Source: Thalassomonas sp. RHCl1
GTDB taxonomy: Bacteria; Pseudomonadota; Gammaproteobacteria; Enterobacterales; Alteromonadaceae
Reading direction: 5' to 3'
Assembly: GCF_947387555.1 (NCBI RefSeq)
Contig: NZ_CANDNZ010000008.1
Coordinates: 186,001 to 250,000, forward strand
DNA length: 64,000 bases
Positions 16,526 through 24,822 of the stretch are shown one piece after another. The translations under genes and the position numbers were made by a program. The notes under the pieces are model-generated. The model saw only the letters and a program-made list of their open reading frames with translations, made no database searches and was not told the origin of the DNA. Within the stretch, counting starts at the first letter, position 1; each line of letters begins with the position of its first letter.

Positions 16526-18367
16526 TTATAAGGTTTTCATGTATTCCACCAGTGCCCAGCGCTGAGATTCGCTGAGATCTGAACCGTAGCTGTGGCCGCG
16601 GTTGGAACTGCCCGGGATGATTTTGCCGTTATCATCCAGCACCCGGAACAGGGACAGGCCCTGATCGGTTTTATATCCTACCCTGGCAGGGTCAAACTCC
16701 CGGCTGCCGACCCAGAAACTGGTTAAGCGCTGCTTAGGTTTTTTCAGCAATTCCCACAGGTTGGGGATTGAACCGTTATGCATATAAGGCGCCGTGGCCC
16801 AGATGCCGTTTAATGGCCGGGCTTTGTATACCAGGCCGGTAAGATCCCTGTCATCGCCTTTTTGCGAACTGTCGCCGGTTTTATCGCTTTTATACATGGC
16901 CTTAAGTGCCTTGAAATGGGCTTTTAGGTGATCTGTCATGCTGGTACCTTCAACGCTTTTATCCAGCTTGCCGTCTATTCTCACCGGTTTTAGCCCGGCT
17001 TCAAGGGCGGTAAGCGGGTCTTTTAATACCAGGCCGACCACGCCATTGGCGGGAATGAGGATGGCGGGGGTCACTTCTTTAAAACGGGCGCCCACTAAGA
17101 TTTGGTTTTTTTCTCCTTCGAGGAACAGGGATTTTGCCATATGAAAGTCAGCGTTCCAGGCGGTTTCCGGATCTGTACCCACTTCGGCCACCGGGGTTTT
17201 TACCGAGATATATTTTTCTCCCTCGTTAGCCCTTGGGATCACCTGGTGGCACTTGGCGCAATATTGTTTATATAATGTTTTCCCCTGACCGGCGAGATTG
17301 GCATCAACCGCGGGCAAATATTGCTGTGGCCACTGCGGCGAACGCAAATCCCTTACCCAGGTTTCCAAATCTCCCAGATACAGCATTTCTACGGTGGAAG
17401 AATAACGGCTTTCTCCACCCTTAAGCCGGTCTTTAATGGACGTATTGTTAATGTTTAAGTGGCCGAATACCCCCACTACTTCACCCATATTGCGGATTAA
17501 CGGCCCGATCACCGGAGTATTGGGAGCCGAAGCATTCCACTGCACTACGTCCGACTGATGGGTACCCCACAGAAAGGGATAAGACACCGGGGCCGTGGGC
17601 GGGTTACCGTTGTTTAAATCCCTGAGGGCAAAAACACTGCCGGCGTTTTGGATATTGCCGAAGGCGTCAAGACGGGCATAACTGGTAAAGTCGGGGTCGT
17701 AGTTATCAGGCAAGGCGTTGACCATGCGGCGTTCGGTTAACTCTTTAGCCAGCTGGCCAAGGCGCTCTTTAAGGGCTTGCGCTTCTTCTTCGTTGTATTC
17801 ATCGGCTAATACTTTACGGGCAAAGCGCTCAAATTTGGCGGCATCACTATGGGTGTTGTTGAGGGCGTCCACCAGGCGGCTGAAAAAAAGCACGAAATTG
17901 GCCAAGGTCGGCGCGCCTTCAATTAACATGCGGGTGCCGTTATAGTCGAGCTGGTTGGTATGGCAGGCGGCGCAGGTCATGCCCATCCAGGGTTCGCCGC
18001 TGCTCCTGTCTTTGCCCAGGGCAAAACCTATCGGCAGCCCCGCCGGGTTTTCCAGCGACGAGGGCATCGGCAGATAACGTAAAAATTCCATATGGGCGCT
18101 GCTGCGGAAATACTCCCGGCTGTCCGGCTGTTCCAGCCAGGTAAACCAGGTGTAAGGCATGATACGTGCCCCCTGATCGGTGAACCAGAATTTCATCCGG
18201 ATGTCGTCGTTCCATGCCTGGGGTAACTCTACCCGGGTGGGAGTATCTCCTATGGCTGGGGTCATCAGGGATTTTTCTGCACTGGGGGTGTAACCTTGCT
18301 CTGTCGCGCAACCAATAACCAGCGAAGCGGCAGCCAGGGCCGAGAGAAACAAAAATGGGATTTTCAT
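16526..18367 (-). CDS. RoxA-like dihaem cytochrome c lipoprotein
   Basis: A 613-residue exported protein. The start at 18367 (AAGGAAAG just upstream) gives a lipoprotein signal ending LVIGC, so it is lipid-anchored. Two haem c motifs are visible: CAACH (about residue 145, in GMTCAACHTNQ) and CAKCH (about 375, in QYCAKCHQV). The C-terminal segment NGIWATAPYMHNGSIPNLWE is typical of the dihaem cytochrome c peroxidase/MauG/RoxA superfamily. The length and the LIEGAPTLANF region fit the RoxA-like branch, whose characterised members oxidatively cleave polyisoprene. The substrate here cannot be inferred. It converges with the 49-residue peptide gene. Confidence 0.75.
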   Translation of the reverse strand: MKIPFLFLSALAAASLVIGCATEQGYTPSAEKSLMTPAIGDTPTRVELPQAWNDDIRMKFWFTDQGARIMPYTWFTWLEQPDSREYFRSSAHMEFLRYLPMPSSLENPAGLPIGFALGKDRSSGEPWMGMTCAACHTNQLDYNGTRMLIEGAPTLANFVLFFSRLVDALNNTHSDAAKFERFARKVLADEYNEEEAQALKERLGQLAKELTERRMVNALPDNYDPDFTSYARLDAFGNIQNAGSVFALRDLNNGNPPTAPVSYPFLWGTHQSDVVQWNASAPNTPVIGPLIRNMGEVVGVFGHLNINNTSIKDRLKGGESRYSSTVEMLYLGDLETWVRDLRSPQWPQQYLPAVDANLAGQGKTLYKQYCAKCHQVIPRANEGEKYISVKTPVAEVGTDPETAWNADFHMAKSLFLEGEKNQILVGARFKEVTPAILIPANGVVGLVLKDPLTALEAGLKPVRIDGKLDKSVEGTSMTDHLKAHFKALKAMYKSDKTGDSSQKGDDRDLTGLVYKARPLNGIWATAPYMHNGSIPNLWELLKKPKQRLTSFWVGSREFDPARVGYKTDQGLSLFRVLDDNGKIIPGSSNRGHSYGSDLSESQRWALVEYMKTL

Positions 18368-18625
18368 ATAATGCTTTCCTTGCCTGAATAAATTATTAGT
18401 TTTGTTGTGTTTTAGTCTAGGCAATATTTCTCAGCCCCGAAAGAAAAGGAATGAAAGAAAACCTAAGCTGAAAGAAAGGGATAGAGCAATAGCGCACAGC
18501 TCTGGTCTCTATATGTTGCATGATAGCGGCTTAATCGCCGGGTTTAATCGTCCTGCTGCCGCAAGTTTCGGCATTTTTCATAGTCACAGTTTTTATTGAT
18601 ACCGCCCTCAGTGTTTGCCCGAGGT

Positions 18626-19822
18626 TTATACTTTTGCTGTTTTGTTTACCTCATAAGGGAAGGGGGCAGATTGATTCTCTGTCGGATATTTCACGAACTG
18701 GTTTCTGCCTTTGCGCTTGGCTTCATAAAGCGCCAGGTCTGCTTCTATATAAAGGTTTTCAGCGCTGCGGATATGGTCAGGTGTCATAAAGGATAAGCCC
18801 GCAGATATGGTAACCTTTTTATGTGGCAAGTTCTTTTCGTGTGGGATATTGAGTTCGGATATCTGTTCAAAGATAGTTTTCACTCTTTCCACGCCGTCCT
18901 GGCAATGTTCGAGACTATGAATTAAGGCGAATTCTTCCTCGCTTATTCTAAAGGCAAATTCTGTTGCGCGGCGAGTAGAGTTGGCAATAACCTTGCCGAT
19001 AGAGGAAAGTACCTTATCTCCTTTTGCCTGACCATAGGTCTCATTATATAGTTTGAACTGATCCAAACCTATGATAACCAACAGTAAAAATCGCCCTTCT
19101 CTGCCACTGCGGTTGGTTTCTTTTTTCAGGTTTTCGGAGAATAAACGGCGGTTATATAATCCGGTTAATTGATCGATTTCAGCCAGACTCCGCATTCTCA
19201 AGTCGCTGCTTCTAAAATAAAATACCAGAGAGCACCAACTGAAGATGAACACCATTGCGGCAATCACCATTGCCTGAATAAAGACGGCGGTCATATTTTC
19301 ATGGTCTTGTTTAGAGTTGCTTTCCTGCTGTAACAGGGTTTTTATGGCTTGCTGTATGCCATTGGAATACTCATATTTTAGCTGTTGGTATTCAGCGCTA
19401 AAAAGCAGCTCAGTCGCAATAGCTTGTTTGTCTTGTGCGGCCAGCTCAAAGGCCTGCGTTTCCAGGGCGATTAATTTGGTATTTGCCTTACTGGTGTCGT
19501 GTATTGCCTGGGCGATATCAGGTTCACGCTTCATGGCTTTTACTATGGCCATATCCAGCAATTTTGCATGCTGCAGGTAGCGGTCTCGCCACACATGATC
19601 ATTTGTTAATACGCCAACCCTGGCAGACATAGTCAGCACTTCGTCAAGGTAGATGATCTCACTGGAGAGCAGGCGCAGCTGGCTTAATCGTGCTGCTGAA
19701 GAGATTTGCAGGGTAGAGTAATGAAGGAACAGTGCCGCGATAACAACAATAACCATTATGGTAGCGCTTAACCCGCTAAGCAATAATGTTCTAAATTTGC
19801 AAAGTTTTTCAGCCCCGAGCAT
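18626..19822 (-). CDS. Membrane GGDEF-domain protein with degenerate active-site motif
   Basis: A 398-residue protein with two transmembrane helices (about 12-34 and 182-204) flanking a helical periplasmic domain, then a GGDEF domain at about 215-380 beginning EIDQLTGLYNRR. GGDEF proteins make cyclic di-GMP, but here the signature reads SEEEF (in FRISEEEFALI) in place of GG[DE]EF, so the two Gly that hold GTP are missing, and the upstream inhibitory-site RxxD reads RATE. Other elements (DQFKLYNETYG and EADLALYEAKRKGRNQ) are kept. Catalysis may be lost; it could be a receptor. GAGGG precedes the ATG. Confidence 0.8.
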   Translation of the reverse strand: MLGAEKLCKFRTLLLSGLSATIMVIVVIAALFLHYSTLQISSAARLSQLRLLSSEIIYLDEVLTMSARVGVLTNDHVWRDRYLQHAKLLDMAIVKAMKREPDIAQAIHDTSKANTKLIALETQAFELAAQDKQAIATELLFSAEYQQLKYEYSNGIQQAIKTLLQQESNSKQDHENMTAVFIQAMVIAAMVFIFSWCSLVFYFRSSDLRMRSLAEIDQLTGLYNRRLFSENLKKETNRSGREGRFLLLVIIGLDQFKLYNETYGQAKGDKVLSSIGKVIANSTRRATEFAFRISEEEFALIHSLEHCQDGVERVKTIFEQISELNIPHEKNLPHKKVTISAGLSFMTPDHIRSAENLYIEADLALYEAKRKGRNQFVKYPTENQSAPFPYEVNKTAKV

Positions 19823-20272
19823 TTCATCCCTCTTTTTCTTTGCGTCCTGAAAGCAAGAGTAGACTATATGCGTGATAAGTGCCTGCCCGAATAAGATAAA
19901 TAGATATAGCTGACAAAACCGTCCGCCACCCGGAACAAGCTTATTTAGTTTTGCTATCGCCTGGCCGGGAGCTGATTTTCGTTTGTCGGCGGCTCTTGCT
20001 GTAATGGCTAAGGGCGGATAAGTATAGTTTCTGTTAAAAAACTTTAGCTGAGTTTAACTCTGGCATATCATTATTTTTAACTATGATGGATACTGTGTAA
20101 CTTGCTGTGATAATAGCGCAACGTTATGAAAAATATTGAATTTAAATCATAAGGAAAGCATTTGTCATTGCTCTGATGCAAGTTGCTCAAACGGACACTT
20201 CACAGCTGGCTGTGTTGCCCATTATTTCGGCCAGCTATTCTGCATTGCTTAGCAAAGGGTTGGTGAGAAAAT
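19823..20272. other. 450-base intergenic region containing a gene remnant
   Basis: It separates the GGDEF gene from the plus-strand NTF2-like gene. The one recognisable element is the decayed copy of a small gene at 20034-20084; the rest shows no coding or structured signal. Confidence 0.5.
20034..20084 (-). pseudogene. Decayed 5' fragment of the 48-residue gene found intact at 26579-26725
   Basis: Read on the minus strand from 20084, this matches the first 17 codons of the intact gene, including the core MPELNSAKVF, and similarity extends about 10 bases upstream of the start. The start codon is ATA instead of ATG, and loss of one A in the A/T run creates an in-frame TAA at 20034-20036. The two regions are about 87% identical over some 61 bases. 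The rest of the gene is not recognisable here. Confidence 0.65.
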
Positions 20273-20608
20273 ATGAACACAATCGAATTAGCAAAGAAAT
20301 ACTTGGATGTGTTTTTTAAAACTCAAGAGTTTGATTCCCTATATGAAATATTTGATGAGGAATTAGACTTCAAGGGGCCTTTTCTACAAAGTTATAGCGC
20401 TAAAGCGTATATCGAATCTTTAAAGGCTGCTCCGTGGGAAAGTTGCGAATACGAAATTAGGGAAGAATATGAGAATTCAAATTCGGCGTGTATAACATAT
20501 CTATTTAGAAAGGGGCGAAAATGCACCCTGATGTCCCAGCAATTCTGGGGGACAAACGGCAAAATTAATAAAGTCAGGCTGATATTTAATGCGGCAGATA
20601 TCACATAA
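20273..20608 (+). CDS. NTF2-like/SnoaL-like small protein
   Basis: A 111-residue protein with the cone-shaped NTF2-like pattern: two N-terminal helices (TIELAKKYLDVFFKTQ and FDSLYEIFDEELDFKGP), then beta strands ending with a conserved-looking FWGTNGKINKVRLIF. Such proteins are polyketide cyclases, isomerases or ligand-binding domains; the reaction here is unknown. No signal peptide is present. The gene is AT-rich compared with the flanking housekeeping DNA and begins the accessory stretch. No strong ribosome site is visible. Confidence 0.6.
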   Translation: MNTIELAKKYLDVFFKTQEFDSLYEIFDEELDFKGPFLQSYSAKAYIESLKAAPWESCEYEIREEYENSNSACITYLFRKGRKCTLMSQQFWGTNGKINKVRLIFNAADIT

Positions 20609-20737
20609 TAATTGGCAGGAACTCACTGTCTTCGGTGCCGGATGTTCTTTTTATCTTGCTGTTGTGCCTTAGCATTATGTCGGCGCAGAAAAGTTAAGCC
20701 GCTTGCTTCCTGAGATATTTGATTAACCCGAAAAGTT

Positions 20738-20776
20738 ATTGAGTAGTGAATGTCGATATGTTGCTAACTACTCAAT
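20738..20776. terminator. Hairpin between convergent genes
   Basis: ATTGAGTAGT (20738-20747) is perfectly complementary to ACTACTCAAT (20767-20776) with a 19-base loop, midway between the NTF2-like gene and the convergent Crp/Fnr gene. T tracts after it are weak. Confidence 0.4.
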
Positions 20777-20879
20777 TCATTTTAATTTTGCTGCGTTGTC
20801 AGCTTTTGTCAATAACATAGTCAAGTCGTCGACTTTGCCGCTAACAACATGTTTTTTTATGCAACGTCTTTATTTGTTG

Positions 20880-21596
20880 TTAAAGAAAAATAACCCCTCT
20901 TGGGTCCCTGATACTTAAATCGATACCGTCTAATTTTTTACCCAGCTGTTCAATGTTGGTGAGGTAAATACAGTGTCGCTCAAGCGATACTAAGTTTTCT
21001 TTTTCTAAGCTTTTAATCACTTCATTCACCCGCTGGCGGGCGATGCCGGTAATGCGGCTGATTTGTTGTTGGGTAATGGAAATGCGCGGTGTTTGCCCGG
21101 CTAAAAAGTTAAGGTGTGAGCTAAGCTCCAGCAGAAAATAAACCACCCTGACCAGTACATTTTCATGGCTGATAATTTGTGCCTGTAACCATTTGGCTTT
21201 GGCGGAAAAAGACATTGAGTGAAACCATTTATACATTTCCATATGCTCACTTGCCAGGCTGTGAATAGTGGCGGTTGAAAAATGGACTAAGGTTACCGGC
21301 TCTATTTCGGTAATAAAAAACGGCGTGTAGTCGCTGGTGCGCGGCTCGTAATTGCCAAACCATTCCCCCTTGCATTTCACTATGCTGTTAATGGCTTTTA
21401 GCTTGGGGGTTTGCAGGCAAATGGTCATAGTGCCTTCAAGAATATAACTGATGCCCTGGTGGGCTAAATTGGAATTTACCAGTTCGTCGTTGCCTGAGAT
21501 GTTGACTATTTTTGCGCTGTTGATGAGTTGTTGCTTAAGTTGAGCTGATAAGTCTGTTGGCCAACAAATCTTTTCAGCTAATGCCAATTGATCCAA
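20880..21596 (-). CDS. Crp/Fnr-family transcriptional regulator
   Basis: A 238-residue regulator. The N-terminal part (15-125) is a cyclic-nucleotide-binding-type beta barrel (QGISYILEGTMTICLQ; GEWFGNYEP). The dimerisation helix follows near 130-160. The C-terminal winged helix-turn-helix is clear: SITQQQISRITGIARQRVNE near 175-195. The N-terminal Cys cluster of Fnr is absent, so it does not sense oxygen by that route, and the cAMP-binding residues of Crp are not obvious; the effector is unknown. It stands alone. An FNR-type palindrome lies in its upstream region. Confidence 0.85.
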   Translation of the reverse strand: MDQLALAEKICWPTDLSAQLKQQLINSAKIVNISGNDELVNSNLAHQGISYILEGTMTICLQTPKLKAINSIVKCKGEWFGNYEPRTSDYTPFFITEIEPVTLVHFSTATIHSLASEHMEMYKWFHSMSFSAKAKWLQAQIISHENVLVRVVYFLLELSSHLNFLAGQTPRISITQQQISRITGIARQRVNEVIKSLEKENLVSLERHCIYLTNIEQLGKKLDGIDLSIRDPRGVIFL

Positions 21597-22028
21597 ACCT
21601 GATTTCCCTGTTCTGATGTATGAGATGAAATAAAACTATTTTACTTTCATCTAATGCATCTGCTGTGTCCTGTACCGGACATTTGATTCCATTTTAGCTT
21701 TGTATACTAGTGGGGTTTTGATGCAAAGCAAAGATTGGTGTTTAAGGTCGGGCGAGTTGATTTATATCAGACTTAGGTTTTGATTTTTGAAATAGAGTGA
21801 AGTACGAGATTTAGTACTGAATAGCTTTATTGGTACCTTATTGGACGGAATATTGCGTATTTTAAGCATGTAACGATTTAAGTTAGCGTTGAAACATATT
21901 GAAGTGATTAGAGAATTAGTCATTTCGAGTTTTATTTTAATTTTTATATATGGAGAACCCCGATGTTTAAACATGGAGTTTTTCCTACTAATAAGTTTTA
22001 CCCCAATGTAATTAGAAAGGAGTCGATT
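21597..22028. other. 432-base divergent intergenic region
   Basis: It holds the FNR-type palindrome and the promoters of the flanking genes. A second ATG at 21963, with GGAGA before it and in frame with the gene at 22029, leaves open a 22-residue longer N-terminus for that gene. Confidence 0.4.
21757..21770. promoter_or_regulatory. FNR/Crp-type palindrome
   Basis: TTGAT-TTAT-ATCAG matches the FNR consensus TTGAT-N4-ATCAA at nine of ten positions. It lies between the Crp/Fnr-family gene (start 21596) and the divergent gene at 22029, so autoregulation is possible. Confidence 0.35.
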
Positions 22029-22283
22029 ATGACTTGTCAACAACAACACAGATATGATCCTGATTTCGAAAGTTTACCAGACGATCAAAGTCAATTTAAT
22101 GGGCGCCATAAGTGTGCGGGTTGTGCCTATGATCAAGGTTATTCATTAGGTCTTTCCAAATCTCAATCAATTAATATTGATTTTGCGGCGTTACCAAATA
22201 GTCAAGCAGGAACTGTTCGTCACAGAAGTGTTCAGGCGGCATTCGCTAAAGGCTATTTGGATGGTGTTCTAGCATCTTATTAA
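22029..22283 (+). CDS. 84-residue protein made of two diverged tandem units, unknown
   Basis: AAAGGAG lies upstream of the ATG at 22029; an in-frame ATG at 21963 also has a site and would add 22 residues. The protein is an internal duplication: DFESLPDDQSQFNGRHKCAG continuing CAYDQGYSLGL, and DFAALPNSQAGTVRHRSVQ continuing AAFAKGYLDGVL. The shared pattern is DF..LP..Q...RH....A[YF]..GY..G. The first unit has a CxxC pair (KCAGCAY); the second has lost both Cys. A zinc or redox site in unit one is conceivable. I do not recognise a family. The codon composition is AT-rich, as in its neighbours. Confidence 0.55.
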   Translation: MTCQQQHRYDPDFESLPDDQSQFNGRHKCAGCAYDQGYSLGLSKSQSINIDFAALPNSQAGTVRHRSVQAAFAKGYLDGVLASY

Positions 22284-22358
22284 ATTAAAGATAACAAGGA
22301 GCGGTGCGCCTATAAGGGCAGATCTTGAATTTTGTATGAGGGGGGGTCAGCGGCTATA

Positions 22359-22400
22359 GGCTCAGGTCTTTAGTTTTGTGCAAGAAACAAGACCTGACCT
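22359..22400. repeat. REP-like imperfect palindrome, copy 1
   Basis: TCAGGTCTT (22362-22370) and AAGACCTGA (22389-22397) are perfect inverted arms around TAGTTTTGTGCAAGAAAC. A related half-element with ATCTTGAATTTTGTATG lies just upstream (about 22318-22345). The first of four related elements, each just downstream of a plus-strand gene. Confidence 0.6.
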
Positions 22401-22467
22401 AGTAGGTCTCGCTAGCAGTTATTGTTGCTTGTAGTGTTAATGATAAAAAATGAGAGGAAAGTTGAAT

Positions 22468-23469
22468 ATGGGATGGAAGGGGACTATTCGCTCTGTAGGT
22501 GCAGCTGTGCGCGCAGCTGAGCGAGATGCAAAACGTCGGCAAAAAGAGCTTGATAGACAGTATAAACAGTATGAAAAAATGCAAGAGTTGGAACAGGCTA
22601 AGTATGAGGTTGAAGTGTATGAAAATCACATAGACGTAATTCAATCTATGCACAAAGAGTGTAGTAAGCCTGTTGACTGGAATACTATCGCAGAGTCCAA
22701 ACAACCTTTGAAACCAGAAAATAAAAAAGAGAATGAGAAAAAAGCACAACTGGAAGCAGATCGTTATAAACCAGGGTTGGTAGATCGACTTTTTTGGAGA
22801 GTCGAAAAAAAAAGAGCGTGCTTTGCAGAAAATGTTTTAAGAGCAGTAGAAGCTGACAATAGTGAGTTTAGAGAAAATATTGCTTGTTGGGAGGAAAAAG
22901 TTGAATATTGGAAAAAAAGTGTGGATATCGCTAATGCTTTGTTGGAAGGGACGGGAAAAGCAAAGATAGAGGCGGTTGAATATATTCAGCCTTTCTCAGA
23001 AATCTCTAATCTTGGTTCACGCTTGTCTATAGCAGTTAATGAAGATAATAATTTAGAGGTAACTATTCATGTTCACAGTGCTGATATAGTGCCATCAGAG
23101 ATGAAAAGTTTACTAAAAAATGGCAAGTTATCTGTTAAGAAAATGCCAAAAGGAAAGTTTAACGAAATATATCAGGACTATGTATGCAGCTGCACCTTGC
23201 GAATCGCGAATGAAATTTTTTCTGTTATTCCGGATAAAGTTGTTGCGGTGACGGCGGTAGATGAACTACTAAATTCAAAGACAGGTCATTTAGAAGAATC
23301 ACCTATTTTATCAGCTGTTATATCTTGTTCTACTCTAGAATCGCTTAATTTGGAAACTATAGATCCTTCCGATTCAATGAGTAATTTTATTCATAATATG
23401 TCCTTTAAAAAAACAAAAGGATTTGAGGCTGTACCTCGTGTGAATATTGAAGTGCTGGAGCGTGTGTAA
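22468..23469 (+). CDS. Coiled-coil protein with conserved-looking C-terminal domain, unknown
   Basis: A 333-residue soluble protein. The start is the ATG at 22468, with GAGGAAA nine bases upstream; the ATG at 22450 lacks a site. Residues 15-60 and 95-160 are highly charged and helical, with coiled-coil character (RAAERDAKRRQKELDRQYKQ). The C-terminal half (about 170-333) looks globular, with GSRLSIAVNEDNNLEVTIHV, KMPKGKFNEIYQDYVCSCTL, IPDKVVAVTAVDELLNSKTG and SFKKTKGFEAVPRVNIE. I recall similar tails in uncharacterised proteins of diverse bacteria, but cannot name a family. No catalytic motif, signal or membrane segment is visible. Confidence 0.55.
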   Translation: MGWKGTIRSVGAAVRAAERDAKRRQKELDRQYKQYEKMQELEQAKYEVEVYENHIDVIQSMHKECSKPVDWNTIAESKQPLKPENKKENEKKAQLEADRYKPGLVDRLFWRVEKKRACFAENVLRAVEADNSEFRENIACWEEKVEYWKKSVDIANALLEGTGKAKIEAVEYIQPFSEISNLGSRLSIAVNEDNNLEVTIHVHSADIVPSEMKSLLKNGKLSVKKMPKGKFNEIYQDYVCSCTLRIANEIFSVIPDKVVAVTAVDELLNSKTGHLEESPILSAVISCSTLESLNLETIDPSDSMSNFIHNMSFKKTKGFEAVPRVNIEVLERV

Positions 23470-23812
23470 TTCTGCATTTATTCGGGATGTCTCGATAGAA
23501 TTAAGTTTTAGTGCTTTCAATAATGTTGAGGAATAGATAGCTAAATATGCCTTATGTAAAAGGGAGTTGAGAAAGCATTCTTATAGGAAAAGTATTGGGT
23601 GTGGTGTTACTGATTTAAATGTGGCTTTATTGTTTTTCAATGTGCTAGTTTTTGTTGTGTATCTTATAAATATCTGTAGCAACAATGTTATGAGGTCTAT
23701 AAGATCATTTGTGTAAATGGCATTACATATATTTTGAAGTACTGCAATTTTCTGTTGTTAGCTACATTACTTATCAATTTTGTGTAGCACAAGGATTTAA
23801 TTCAAGGAAATT
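23470..23812. other. 343-base AT-rich gap without a recognised gene
   Basis: It has no convincing coding frame, no palindrome of the type seen after the other accessory genes, and no clear promoter. Confidence 0.4.
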
Positions 23813-24496
23813 ATGAAGCATCAAGGTTCACCATTTTACAATTTAGTTTTGTTGTTTTTAAGTATTTATGTACTTGTTGCATTGTCAATTGAAGCATTCT
23901 TAGTTGAAGATCAAGAAGTAAAACAAGTGCTTCAATACATTGATTTTGCTGTTTGTAGTGTTTTTTTATGTGACTTTTTTGTAAACCTTTATAAAGCTAA
24001 ATTTAAATCTCAATTTCTTAAATGGGGTTGGATTGATTTTATATCTTCAATACCTGCAATAGATCCACTTAGATGGGGGAGAGTATCTAAAATTGTTAGA
24101 ATAATTAGATATCTACGTGCAATAAAGTCCATTAAGATTCTTATAAATAGTCTACACACGAGTAAATATGAAACATTTACACTGTGTGTGTTTTTAGTTG
24201 TATTCGTCAGTTTTACTTTATCTTCTGCATTTATATTGGAGTTTGAACGTTCTTATCATTCAGATATAAATACTGCTGAGGCGGCATTATGGTGGGCATT
24301 CCTGAATTTAATGAATGCAAAAGCTTCTATTACCCAGGCAGTTAGCCATGAAGGAGTGATAATGACAACTATATTAAATAAAGTTGGCCTTTTGTTATTT
24401 GCTTATGTAAATTCAATGTTTATTGCGTGGTTGGTCGTTCAAAAAAAAACAGGTTTAGAGTCACAAAATTACGTAAAAAATACCAATGAAGAATAA
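23813..24496 (+). CDS. Voltage-sensor-type ion channel-like membrane protein
   Basis: A 227-residue membrane protein with the layout of a six-helix ion channel. S1 to S4 are recognisable: LVLLFLSIYVLVALSIEAFL, IDFAVCSVFLCDFFVNLY (S2 with the acidic DF), WIDFISSIPAID (S3), then an S4-like segment RWGRVSKIVRIIRYLRAI with Arg or Lys at intervals. S5 (FTLCVFLVVFVSFTLSSAFI) and S6 (VGLLLFAYVNSMFIAWLVVQ) frame a pore loop. The loop reads ALWWAFLNLMNAKASI and lacks the potassium TVGYG filter, so selectivity cannot be assigned. There is no cytoplasmic nucleotide-binding domain. An ATG follows AAGGAAATT. Confidence 0.65.
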   Translation: MKHQGSPFYNLVLLFLSIYVLVALSIEAFLVEDQEVKQVLQYIDFAVCSVFLCDFFVNLYKAKFKSQFLKWGWIDFISSIPAIDPLRWGRVSKIVRIIRYLRAIKSIKILINSLHTSKYETFTLCVFLVVFVSFTLSSAFILEFERSYHSDINTAEAALWWAFLNLMNAKASITQAVSHEGVIMTTILNKVGLLLFAYVNSMFIAWLVVQKKTGLESQNYVKNTNEE

Positions 24497-24822
24497 AAGC
24501 AGCATATAGTAAGAGTAAAAACATCGAGATCGGGTTTTTAATTTTGCACTGGCAGTTTCTTATGCAATAAACAAGGTCTGACTCTGACAGTTTTCTTATA
24601 TGACAGGTCAATCATACTCCACAAAGCTATAACCCGAGATAACCATAAATTGATTAAGGCAAAAATGGCTGTCCCGGTTTGTTTATTCAAACTATTTGTG
24701 AATGTAAAAATATCACCATGACGATTAAGAGATTCCGATGTCATTTTTAGTGAAAATACATAAAAATCATGTCAAGATTTCAGCATTGTAGATGACTTTC
24801 TGTATACGGATATATAAACGAA
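24497..24822. other. 326-base gap holding REP-like copy 2
   Basis: Apart from the palindrome near its left end I see no gene. A minus-strand open frame exists in the region but has no ribosome site or recognisable motif. Confidence 0.4.
24530..24585. repeat. REP-like imperfect palindrome, copy 2
   Basis: ATCGGGTTTTTAATTTTGCA (from 24529) and TGCAATAAACAAGGTCTGAC (ending near 24582) correspond to the two arms of the element, with more divergence than the other copies. It begins 34 bases after the channel gene stop. Confidence 0.5.

Noticed and set aside
24538-24744. 68-codon minus-strand frame after the channel gene
   Set aside because: It overlaps the REP-like palindrome, has no clear ribosome site and no family motif.
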